From Aphanomyces cochlioides (taxonomy: Eukaryota; Oomycota; Saprolegniomycetes; Saprolegniales; Verrucalvaceae): a DNA stretch of 64,000 bases. Numbering within the stretch: the stretch's first letter is position 1; each line of letters begins with the position of its first letter. Shown one piece after another: positions 21,051-31,189 of this stretch. The translations under genes were made by a program, and so were the position numbers. The notes under the pieces are model-generated. The model was not told the origin of the DNA. It worked only from the letters and a program-made list of their open reading frames with translations, and did not search any database. The stretch is from positions 248,001-312,000 of the forward strand of contig JAHQRK010000006.1 in NCBI GenBank assembly GCA_019828595.1, read 5' to 3'.

Positions 21051-21242
21051 CGCGTCAATGAGAAAACTCCAGGTTCCTCTATACAGGTGGAAATACAAAA
21101 AATTCTGAAGTTCCCACAATTTGACTGCAGGGGGCTTCAGGAAATGAGAGAATTTTTCTTGGAGTGTACATTTGATTCACCATTACCATCGATACGAAGA
21201 AGGACGCCAGCAGCCACGGAGTTCTTGTCCTGATTGAATGTG

Positions 21243-22300
21243 CTATTCCTTGATCGATGCAGCCAACAGCTTGGCATAAAAGCGAGCCAGGGCTTCGATA
21301 GCTTCATTCGACGCTGGATGATTCACAAGGAGCATCGGGTAGACGTGAAAGAGATAAGGATGCGCGAGACTTTCGACAGCAACGCCTTCACTGGCAGCCT
21401 TGGTCACAAACTGCGCGATTTCAGGACCGTACAGCTCCTTGAGGCTATAGACAACCTAGTCCATCAATGCTCATATTACACATAGGCCGACATGGAGCTG
21501 ACTTACAAACATAGGAGGCAGTCCCGCAACTGAATGCAAGCCTGGCGATGCGGCTTCGAGCTGCTTGGGGTGTGTTCCAGCGTAGAAATGCCGCCATTCC
21601 GTCAAGACTTTCCTAGCATCAATGTCAGTTAAATGGAAGAGGAGGAATGAAGGAACTTGGAGAGGAAATCAAAGGCGCCGTGCTCGTCGTAACATGGAGA
21701 CAAACCACGGAGATCCACCGATGGAGAGAGAAGAAGTGCACAGAGAGGCATGGGAAGACCTTTCTTCAGTGCACGTTGCGGCATGGACAAGACGGCGTTT
21801 CCACCGGCAGACTCGCCCATCACGGCGATGTTACGATGACCGTCACGGAGCAACCACTCGTAGGCCTACAGAGAGTTGAGCTGTCCGTCATTGCATTCAT
21901 CTTGTCCACCTGCGATGCTTGATTGATCGGACCTGGGAAGGGATTCTCTGGAGCAAGATCGTACTCGAGGCTAAAGAGCTTGGCGTGGATGTTCAAACGT
22001 GTCAAGGCGTCAAGGAAGGGTCGAATGAGCGGCGTGGAGCTGGACGCGGCAGATCCAAGACATACGCTACAAGCAGGAATGCCTTATGTAGGAAGAAAGC
22101 ATGGGACCCGCCGGCGTGGATGTACAAAACAGTCGGGCCAGAAGCGTCAAGGTTGCCGTATCAAAGACCTTTGACTTGCGGAAGGGTGATCTCGTCGCTC
22201 GGTCTATTCGATAAGCGTGAGATCGTCCGGTGATAGAGAATGGATCAACGGGTAGGTACGAACACTGCGACGGCGCTGGGAATTGCCCAAACGGCGTATC
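21243..22300 (-). pseudogene. Alpha/beta-hydrolase copy 3, most complete, one nonsense codon
   Basis: This copy keeps every landmark: PVDPFSITGRSHAYRID near the start, VLYIHAGG (oxyanion hole), FSLEYDLAPENPFPGPINQA, MGESAGGNAVLSM (nucleophile Ser), LSPSVDLRGLSPCYDEHGAF, and a C-terminus ending in IKE with stop at 21243. Short GT-AG introns explain the frame changes: one after the HAGG codons, a 44-nt one after PINQASQ, and others later. A TGA near 22171 stands where copy 2 has TGG, so the protein would end before the oxyanion hole. Frame near the 5' end is also uncertain. The family hydrolyses short-chain esters. Confidence 0.6.
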
Positions 22301-22377
22301 ATGCGGTAATCCAATGACGTGTTGACCGCACGGATGATATGAGACCCCGGCAGACAAAATGATGCTTATGGAGTTTT

Positions 22378-23590
22378 GTTGAAGTTCGAGTTAGCTACGC
22401 AGTGCGATAGAGCATTGTTTCAGCTACATTTCGATGGTCTAAGACCTCCAGAAGTCGTAGTGGTTACGATGATATCGCCTTCGGCGTGACAGCCATACCG
22501 CAATTTTCAATTTTGTCGAAATTTTTTCTTTACACCATTGGATAATATTTGGCATGGGCTATCGAATACTGGCATCCGACTGGCTTGAAACGCACTGGAA
22601 GATGATCAAAACACAGAAAATAGATATTTAACCGGATTATCTGGAAAATATTTTGACGAAATTTTGGATGAAATTGTCTTCACTAGAGCTGTCGAGTCAT
22701 TCCAATATTCACTCTCGCCCGAGTCTTCAGCACACCAGGTCAACCCATTGCCACCTTGATCGCTCATTTTGTTCTGTTGTCTGGAATATAATGATTTCTG
22801 TAGTTCTTGTCAATTTGGCCATTTCTCAAAAGAAATGGATGAGGATAACAGAGTGGTACTCCGGCTTCAAAGTTGATTTTCTCAAAAGTCGAAAAATGGC
22901 CTAAGCATCATTTTGTTTGCCAGGGTCTCATATGCAGGGTGGGCGCTTCAATAGGGGGAATCAAATTAGAGCATTTGCTTTTCCTTTTTGTTTCGAAAAT
23001 CTAATTTATTTATTTTTTGTACCATTTTCGAAAAGCAGCTTTGCCACAGGGGAATCAAAATATTAATAGAATCGTTTTGATTGCACTACATATCCGGTTT
23101 CGGATAACAGACTTGTGACTAACATCACGCAGTTTTGTTTTGCTCATGGGTCGTACTCTGAGCGTGCGGCAGTATTGAGAGATGTCGACATGATTATTTG
23201 AGCAATCATTAGACCTCCATATCAATGACAGATATTTCAATCATACACGAGCTTTATCTGTATATAAGTATAAGTATACGATAAACCAATGAATCAATGA
23301 CATATGACAAAATATTTGAGCAAAAATCATCAGAAGAATTTAACGTGCAACGCTTTGATGAAAGACCTACTCATTGAAGAAATGACGGAATCACGTGGAA
23401 AACCTGAGAGTCATTTCATTCTTATGCCATACTTGCTCAAAAACATCCAAGCAGAAAAGTCTCTTCCATGGTATAGAGGTTGAGGACGTTAAGCATAGAA
23501 AAACTTTTCCTTGGGCTAGAGGTTGAGGACGACAGTGCAAATGAAAACTAAGGAGTAAAGAAAATGTCATTGCAGATATTTCCTCGCACC
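22378..23590. other. Unassigned intergenic sequence
   Basis: No gene, RNA or element boundary was recognised. Open frames here are short and show no recognisable motif. Confidence 0.5.
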
Positions 23591-23597
23591 TGAACCC

Positions 23598-23905
23598 ATG
23601 GACCATCGTGAAATTGTTCTTCGTTTCCAAAACGACATGGATGAAGCAAATCAAAACATGGCGGAACTGAGCCAAGCCTTTCACACTAATGCCGACCAGA
23701 TAGATGACGCTCCCGACACTTTGACACCCATTATTGACAGCTACTTTGACCAGGTTGGCAATACATCATTGACGACAATGACGAACTTTACATCTCGTGA
23801 ATTTGAAGCGATATAGACTGTGGTTGAGCCCGTGCTGGTGCCAACATGGCAAACTGGTCGTGGAAGAAAATCCAATGTCTCGGAAATTTTTAGTTGTTGA
23901 AACTT
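23598..23905 (+). pseudogene. N-terminal fragment of a Harbinger-like transposase
   Basis: The frame starts MDHREIVLRFQNDMDEANQ and leads to TTMTNFTSREFEAI, then a TAG where a tryptophan would fit, then TVVEPVLVPTWQTGRGRKSN. The N-F-T-x-x-E-F and G-R-G-R-K motifs are like the N-termini of oomycete DDE_Tnp_4 proteins. A second, related fragment lies at 24690-24908. No catalytic core follows, so both are truncated relics. Confidence 0.4.
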
Positions 23906-24393
23906 CAAATTCGTTTTTGAGGCTGTTAGAGGTCGCTTTTGGCTTTGAAATGTGTCTCCTTGTGATCCGAATGGTCATTACTATCATTTCAGCCACTCAA
24001 ATTTATGTTTTGAGGACAAATGATATCCATATGTTTTTATGAAGATCGACTTTGTGATCAATTAGATGTGTTTTGGTCAGTCATTTGCACGACAAGTCAA
24101 AAATGGAATACTATATCATTTCCCCAATTATACACACTTATCTGTGTCAATGATCACTTTGTCCGTTGTGATCAAACAGTAGATCTCTTGTTCATATACT
24201 CATATTCATATCAGAACGTCATAAATGAACAGTCATCTAATAAGTCATCCTTTCACTTGTAAATGATCTGTGACATATAAACTGTGTCAGTGACTGATTA
24301 AATAATCCGTCAATATCTGAAATGATCACTTGCTCGATCTTCAAACCGTATGTTTTTGACCGGTAGGTTGGTCGAAAGTACCAAACATCGGCT

Positions 24394-24480
24394 TGGCACG
24401 TGGCTCACCGGTTAGAGCGACGCATCACAGCGATAGAGGAAGGGGCCCGGGTTCAATCCCGGGCAGTGGCAAGTCTTTTT
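24394..24480 (+). ncRNA. tRNA-like Pol III unit (possible tRNA-derived SINE head)
   Basis: An A-box-like TGGCTCACCGG (24401-24411) and a perfect B box GGTTCAATCCC (24450-24460) are spaced as in a tRNA gene. A D-arm-like GCTC...GAGC stem and a T5 run at 24476-24480 follow the expected layout. However, the acceptor ends do not pair well and the T stem has a mismatch, so it is not a normal tRNA gene. A tRNA-derived SINE or a decayed tRNA gene is likely. Confidence 0.4.
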
Positions 24481-24689
24481 CCAAAAATAGAAAAAATGAA
24501 AAAAAATGCATATATATTATGAAAAATTGTATGCAATGTAAATGTGCATATAAAGGCCTTGAAAAGACTAAGAGAACGAACGGCGACGATCAAATTCGGG
24601 AGATTGCGTGTGAGCTTCAAGTCGTCTCGCTCTACGAGCTCGGTAGCGAGCTTGAGTTCCAGCGCGCTTTCTTGACGCTTCGTGGGCCA

Positions 24690-24908
24690 TGCGAATTCGG
24701 ACTGTGTGAAGTTCATCATAGTAGTCAGTGCAGCATTGCTGCCTTGGAGAAAGAATCGATCCATGACTGGAGTTGGACTATCATCTTCATCTTCGACTTG
24801 TTGGGTGTATTCGAGGTAGACCTGACTCGTTTCTTCGAGTTGGATATGCTCATCGTCAAGATCTTGTTGAAGACGGCTGATGATAGAGAGGGGGTCCATG
24901 GAAGGCAT
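24690..24908 (-). pseudogene. Second N-terminal Harbinger-like transposase fragment
   Basis: The protein reads MPSMDPLSIISRLQQDLDDE and later ALTTMMNFTQSEFAW, paralogous to the fragment at 23598-23816 (shared pattern TTM-x-NFT-x-x-EF). Homology stops after the EFAW part. It lies 220 bp from the tRNA-like unit. Confidence 0.4.
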
Positions 24909-24932
24909 CGAGTTCGAAACGGCAAAGATTAA

Positions 24933-25514
24933 TTTGAGTTATGGATGGTCTAATGCTTGTAAAAGCTTGTCTCTCATGCTGTTGTGCATAGTCATGGCAT
25001 TTGCGTGGTCATTTCCGTCTATTCCACTTGCATTATATTTGAGTATGTCCTTTCTTCAGTGATTGAGTCACATACCATTTGCCCCGCCTCTTCGTCATTT
25101 GAATGATAAATTACTATTTAGTGTGTTTATGATCTTTCAGTTCGTCAAATAGTATGAATATACTGGTATATTGTAAAACGAAACTAAACTGAACAGTAAC
25201 ACTATATATGAGCAAGAGGTCTAGTAACTGTTTGATATAGAGATCTATTGCTCTCAATCCTCGTATCTCTGCTTCTCAGACGAGGAAGATTGACCACCTG
25301 ACGAAGGCAACCGGATGACACTGGTCAGCATATGGCTGCATGCAACTTCCTTTTTGTACTCGAAAAGCAAAAGCACCTCTCGAGCTACTTTTGGTTTTTG
25401 CTACGAAATACAAAACTTGAAAAGCGCGGTCGAAACGCTAAAGCAGCTTTGTTTTCTAATTTGATTCACCCTAATGACAATTTGCAGAAAAATAATCCTA
25501 CTATGAATATTTAA
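24933..25514. other. No gene recognised
   Basis: Mostly AT-rich sequence without coding or RNA signals that could be supported. Confidence 0.5.
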
Positions 25515-26011
25515 GGGCTGGTCTGGATGCCCATCAATTTTTTATTCCATAAAAGTGAAATGACATTTTGCAAAAATTTCCAAAATTCCAAATTCACATT
25601 TTAAATGGAATAGTTGGAGAATTTGTTATTTGTCTGGATGCCACAACTTGCTGCCTTCAACATTACGATTGTTGTCATACTGCTGTGTCAGTCACTTCCT
25701 ACCGGAAACTTTGAAATGAGCCAGAGATGAGCAAGGGTCGATCCCTGTCGCTTCTCAGAGTGTTAGAACATGCAACAGTGATAATATATAGTGTATTCTT
25801 GTAGCGATGACAAGCTGAATCTCAAGCTTGATTCGATCAGTGCGTTCATGACGAAAATATGTCATAATTTGGCCAAAAATCCAGAAAAATGTGACAAATA
25901 ATTCTTTGAAAAGGTGGCATCCAGACAGTCAAAATTGAAACTTATGGCATATTTCGAATTATGGCACTTTTGGGCATTTTATGCCATTTTTGGTGGCATC
26001 CAGACCCGCCC
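25515..26011. mobile_element. 497-bp Harbinger-type MITE with double inverted repeats
   Basis: The ends GGGCTGGTCTGGATGCC (25515-25531) and its inverse at 25995-26011 match at 16 of 17 positions, and both flanks are TAA (25512-25514, 26012-26014). A second inverted pair of the TCTGGATGCC word occurs inside, near 25633 and 25915. There is no coding sequence. The TAA duplication fits PIF/Harbinger-driven MITEs. Confidence 0.85.
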
Positions 26012-26014
26012 TAA

Positions 26015-26820
26015 GCCAATCAACAATTATTTAATATTTAACGGCGATTAATTGGCTGAAACATTCAATCGAGGAGTTTACGATGTGAGAATCAAATTGA
26101 TAAGAGCGTCAAAAACATAAGCCATTCTGTAAAACTCTCGAGATTACCTTAGAGTTATAATGCTGTATTCAAAGAATGTACGACTTGATGTGATTATGTT
26201 CCCACGAATAAGAAACAACATCGATCATGCCTATGCCCAAATCTATGCAGCGGATTGATTGTATTTGTACAGCGGAGAATTTCTTGTGCATTCATTCTAC
26301 ATTTAGAACAGGCAAATTGGCTTTGGAGCAGACATACTCTACAGACATGAGATTCACATGCCAGCATCTAATAACAACACATTCTAGTGATAGCTGTGGA
26401 CAAATGGGGAATTAAATCTTAACTGTTCCTAACGTTAAAAGTACAAATTGACAGAGGACGTGTGGATTACAATACAGTGCAATGTTGTCTAGCATAATGA
26501 TACCTATTTGTGTTGTTAGCAATCAATGACTTCTTTTCTAGCTCTTTGCATTGTGGTTGTCATGGTGTCCATTTTCGCAATTTTTCACATCATGATTGGT
26601 TCGATTCCCGACAGAAAAATCCTTCTGTAAATTCCGTGAATTCTGAACCATTTTCAAAATTACTTTATTACGTACAAAACGTAGTACTAAATCAATTTTT
26701 AACAGTGACATATCGCACCAAACCGACATGAATCCTGCAATCTGATTGGCTAACCGACAAGTTTTGTCGGTTCTGATACAGCATGTTGCCAAAAATAACT
26801 TGCATGTAACCTAGATTTAT
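26015..26820. other. No gene recognised
   Basis: Low-GC sequence between the MITE and the next hydrolase fragment. Short open frames on both strands lack any recognisable motif. Confidence 0.5.
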
Positions 26821-26827
26821 GTGGGCG

Positions 26828-27000
26828 GCCTAGTGAAGGCGTGGCCGTCGAAAGTCTCGCGCATCGTTATCTCTTTCACGTATATCCGATGCACTTGTGA
26901 ATCATCCAGCGTCGAATGAAGCTATCGAAGCCTCGGCTCGCTTTTATGCCAAGCGATTGACTTCAGATCAAGGAATAGCGCATTCAATACATAAGCACAA
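26828..27000 (+). pseudogene. Alpha/beta-hydrolase copy 4, C-terminal fragment
   Basis: Matches the last exon of copy 1 (about 3640-3813), starting at the G-V-A-V-E-S-L-A segment and ending at the stop region, with small indels. The upstream hydrolase exons are missing. Confidence 0.6.
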
Positions 27001-27229
27001 AAACTCCGCGGCATCCTGGTACTTCTGGCGTTCTTCGTTGTATCGATGATAATGGTGAATGAAAGGCTCACTGTATGAAATGTTTGCTAGCTTCATGTAG
27101 TCCCTTCTGCAGTTGCATTCTGGGACCTTCGAAATTCTTCGTCATTCCACTTCTCCTGGACATATGATTTGCGCGTTCTAGAGGATTGAAGAACTTCTCG
27201 TTGAGCATCACGCCAAATAAGGAATATTT

Positions 27230-27605
27230 TGTTCTGGTGGAAAAGGAAAAAGAGTTGTACTTAGTTATGCATCAAAGTAGTGTTACGATGTCGTGACTAT
27301 TTTGATTTTCTGGATACTGTCAAAGAGGAAAATTTCAACATCCTCAATGGGATTGATATTTCACGACTCGTTGTCTACGCCAAGGAAATTATATGTTGGT
27401 CATGCTACACCCCGTGGATGAAATTTTTGCTAATGACGACGAACAAGGGCGATTCGAGAAGTCTAGCACAAGAAACGATGATCCCCTGTGTTCGTTCTCC
27501 TATCAGGGTCGAAACTCAAAGCGGCATCGAAGAGATCCCAAAGAAAAATATTGAATTTTTGTGTGAAGGACATGGACTGTCGAGATATTGTGCGTGGAAA
27601 TGAAC
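27230..27605 (+). pseudogene. Second CRN header family, best readable remnant
   Basis: The open part (27280-27603) contains YFDFLDTVKEENFNILNGID and SRLVVYAKEI, aligned with the header of the intact CRN (HFLRAVKKEN...GIDQSRLKIYANGE). The N-terminal residues are separated by a TGA and the sequence after the header is unrelated to a readable NTPase. It ends exactly where inverted repeat arm B begins. Confidence 0.5.
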
Positions 27606-27968
27606 AATTACGCGCATTCAGAGAACTTACTCGATTGAAGACTCTCGATTTCGTGAATATCTGTTCTCTATGGTCACCCAACCAAAGCCTAGCCTCTTCA
27701 TCTCCGCACGTTACTACATATTTTTTACTTTGAGAAGACACCGTGGACATGCCGCTTTTCAGTAGATAATATATCGTTCGACTAGAAAGTTGTTGCCCAC
27801 TCACTTCTTTCGGGTGCCACAAAAAACACAATTCCCAAACAATATAGTGTTTACTCAAACATTCAAAAACATTTCCGTTAATATGCGTCAAAAACATGTT
27901 CCATAAATCACGCACCAACATAATGTCGAATTCCTCCGTGTCATCGTTTGTGAAGTTCTCGAACTTCT

Positions 27969-29934
27969 TTAATCTGATTTAGTGAAGTTCAAAATCTTGA
28001 ACGCCTCTTTCTTGTTTGTAGATCCCCACTTTCTAGAGCTGTCTCCAACAAACCAATCGTTTATGCTCCCAGAAATCTTCGAATGTGGGATACAAAAGTC
28101 CGTCACATTACTAGGAATTGCAAAAAATATTTCAATCCCGTATATGACGAGATCCAATTCACGCGCAAAACTCGTAGCAAAGTCATTAAAAGGCTTCAGT
28201 TTCAGTCCATGCTCTTTTGCTGACGTAACTTGAATAAATCGTAGAACCAAACGTTCATTCTCACCAACTCGAAGACAAACAAGATCATAGCCAGCCTGGT
28301 TCCATCTTGTTGGCAACAACCACAGATTGATCAATTTTTCTGTCGAAAATTCTGCATGCAGAGCTTGCTCCAAAGATATTTTCGTCAAAGAATTCGCATC
28401 AAGACGAATATAATCGTTCACGGCAATTGTGGTAATTTCAGTAGACCCCCCTCACATTCACACGAAGGACATCTCCCTTGCTGTTCTTGATTTGCTGAAT
28501 AAAATCCATTTCGACAATCCAACCAACCATTGAGGGATTGTTCAAAGCTTTAGCTATCTCGTAGGCCTCACGAACCAACACATTTCCAGCTTTGTCAAGC
28601 GCCAGTATTGCGATATATTTGCTCGTGAAAAATCTTTTGCCTTGATATTGCTCACATGCCAAGTGATTCAAAGCAATGCTGCTTTCTTCACCCATCAAGG
28701 CTTTGAAAAAGGCCGCCACGTCGCCAACTTGTGCAAAATGCGTGTCAATAGTTTCGATAAGTTGTGGCACGTTGTAGTCAAACATCCATCGGGCTGAGCA
28801 ACCTGCATAATAATACTTTTGATCAACTAGATCATACTTATGATCTTCATCGTCATACTTATGTTCTTCATCGTCCTGATTGCACAATTCTTGGTTCTCC
28901 AAATATGGTCGAATACTGCTCCAGAAGTCAGAGTTATTTGTAGCTTCACAATATTCCTCCCAAGACCAAGGACTAGCAGTAAATTTTTGCACTCGCGCCT
29001 GATCGTGCGTCTCGTCGTTTCGTTTAACTGACATCGATGCCACTGATATAGCGTATCGCTTTCCGACGACCTGCACGTTGAAAACTTTGTTTTCCAATTG
29101 AACATGGCGCTCTTTTTTGGTAACACCATCGATGACAACAATGTCATCAGTGGCTTTAATGATATAAGGTGAAATATCATCAAGGTCGGTGAAGATAATT
29201 GCATGTGTGCTTTCTTGAGTCAATCGGAAAAGACGGGGATCAGAGTCAATGGCCACGCTGATCCATAAGACAGATTTACCACTTGCCGCTTGCTTGCAAA
29301 CCCAGAACCAAGTAGTAATTGACTTTCCAACCCCTGGAGGGCCTTTTATCAAAACACCGCGGCAGTCTTCATATGAGTTATCGAGCGCGTCCAATGCATT
29401 GACTTCATCCAATTTATCCTTCAAGCGCATTGTATCTTCTCGACAGTACATCAATATTTCTTTCTTCTCTCTCTGGTTCGATCTCAAAACGTTAAGACCA
29501 GAGATTTTGATGCATTTTCCACGCTTAATTTCTTTAGAGGCAAAGTCTTTCACAGAAAAGTCCAAGCTTCGTTCTTCGGGATCTGTTCGTTGCCGCTTTG
29601 ATTCGATAGGAGAAGGAACAACAATCCACAGGGGATCATTTTTTCTCTTTCCGTATTTCGCGAAGTGCTCTTCTCCGTCGTCATATTTTAGAAGTTCATT
29701 CAGAGGCTTTTGGCCTGACCGACATGCTTCACCGTTAGCATAGATCTTGAGTCGTGACTGATCGATCCCAACAAGACTTTGGGAGTTTTCTTTTTTGACA
29801 GCATCCAGGAAATCAAAATGGTCACCGCTCGCTGCGATCACAACTCTGCTTGGGCTTGTATCCTTGTACGGTTTTCTTCCCTCATCCACTAGAACAAAGT
29901 GCACGTATCGATTTCCATGTTGGGCAGTTGCCAT
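27969..29934 (-). pseudogene. Crinkler-type (CRN) gene, arm B copy, single-base frameshift
   Basis: The start ATG is at 29934 and the header begins MATAQHGNRYVHFVLVDEG, like arm A. Header, P-loop and Walker B segments are the same as in arm A apart from a few residues and a divergent header patch (SPSRVVIAASGDHFDFLDAV). Near 28447 a run of four G in arm A has become six G after a T-to-G change plus one inserted base. The frame shifts and stops at 28438, so the nuclease-like C-terminal domain (27969-28421, still open in the other frame) would be lost. The change lies in a homopolymer, so a sequencing error is possible. Confidence 0.8.
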
Positions 29935-30099
29935 GCTCTTCGCGCGAAAGTGAATTTTCTTCAATGCTATCCTCTTAGATGTGATATTGACTTACACAGT
30001 AGATACGAGGGGTTTAGGGGGTTGCAAGTGTGAAATTTCATCATGGCTATCAATAGAAGAGTTCGAGCTATAGAATTCATGCTGCATAAGACAGTCCTG

Positions 30100-30480
30100 G
30101 TCGTAGGTTCTGTCTTGGATCTGCCGCGTCCAGCTCCACGAAGCTCGTTCGACCCTTCCTTGACGTCTAAACATCCATGCCAAACTCTTTAGCCTCGAGT
30201 CCGGTCTTGCTCCCGAGAATCCTTGTCAGGTCCGATCAATCAAGCTGACCAGACGACTGCAGCAAAAGCCTTCGAGTACTTGAAAATAACTGTACGGTCC
30301 CGAAATCGTGCAGCTTGTGGCTAAGGCTGCCAGTGAAGGCGTGGTCGTCGAAAGTCTCGCGCATCCTTATCTCTTCCACGTCGACCAGATGCTATTAGTG
30401 AATCATCCAGCGTCGAATGAAGCTATCGAAGCCTTGGCTCGCTTTTATGCTAAGCGATTGATTAAATCGATCAAGGAATA
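30100..30480 (+). pseudogene. Alpha/beta-hydrolase remnant of arm B
   Basis: Inverted counterpart of 17440-17880, with the same internal deletion joining the N-terminal and C-terminal parts and ending at the IKE-stop region near 30480. It lies head to head with the CRN pseudogene. Confidence 0.6.
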
Positions 30481-30581
30481 GTACATTCAATAAAATCAGC
30501 TCAAGAACTCCGCGGCATCCTGGTACTAAAAAGTTTTGACGTCCTTCGTCGTATCGATGATAATGGTGTTCGCAGTCTCTA

Positions 30582-30655
30582 CTCGTCTTTTTCAAGGCTC
30601 AATGGGTGAAGAAAGCAACATTGCTCTGAATCGCTTGGCATGTGAGCATGATATT
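30582..30655 (+). pseudogene. Short CRN NTPase-domain fragment
   Basis: A 74-bp piece matches the part of the CRN gene that encodes the MGEESSIALNHLACEQ region (compare 19280-19340), in plus orientation and out of any longer gene. It sits immediately outside the outer end of arm B and may mark a rearrangement point. Confidence 0.55.
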
Positions 30656-30659
30656 TGAT

Positions 30660-31189
30660 TAGCTCAGACCCAAGGCTTCGACTCTAGTTGTCCACCTTGT
30701 AAGGTATTATCTTCGTCATCCACCAGACGACACCAGAAAAATCGTTCTCTACGCCTGAAAATGTCAGTACTGTCAAAAATCCTATATTTATTGATATATA
30801 ATATCAGAGTTTTGTTGCTTGGATGATTGACAATGTCAAGAATTTTTTTTTAACATCTCGTTTGCAGTGGGTGCAACATCTGTGGTCCCTTAGACCTTTT
30901 GGGTCCAAACTGTGGATGGTGTTGTATCCAAGGTTAATTCTCTCAGAGCTCGCACAGCCTACAAGCTTCATGCAAGCGCCAAGCATAGTGTCTTGATTTG
31001 TCGTCTTCTCTCTCTATTTGCTGTGCGCCTTTCCAGGTGTGGACGACGATCTTTTTCGAAAGTGCGCGCCATTTTTATTCGAATAAAGTTCAGCCCCACG
31101 TTTATATGAATGTTTGTATGCTTGACACGAAACGGCTCATAAATATTTTCGAACGTTACTCATTTTCAAAAGTGCGCGAAACTCCGCAG
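30660..31189. promoter_or_regulatory. Upstream region of the E-C-T-F-K-P repeat gene
   Basis: This marks the change from the repeat-rich region to host gene space. No TE features were seen. A frame open from 30998 continues into the downstream gene without a stop, but the ATG at 31190 in good context is preferred as start. Confidence 0.35.

Larger units (their letters stand above)
27612..30569 (-). repeat. Inverted repeat arm B (2958 bp)
   Basis: Inverted counterpart of 17418-20374, one base longer because of an inserted G in the CRN gene. Identity drops sharply outside these limits. Older, more diverged copies of the same unit continue beyond the inner ends of both arms. Confidence 0.9.

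Noticed and set aside
24394..24480. Functional tRNA gene
   Set aside because: Acceptor strands do not form the 7-bp stem and the T stem is mismatched, so only a tRNA-like call is made.
24393..24932. 179-residue plus-strand ORF over the tRNA-like unit
   Set aside because: Its first part translates the Pol III-like sequence and the rest is antisense to a transposase fragment; not a real protein.
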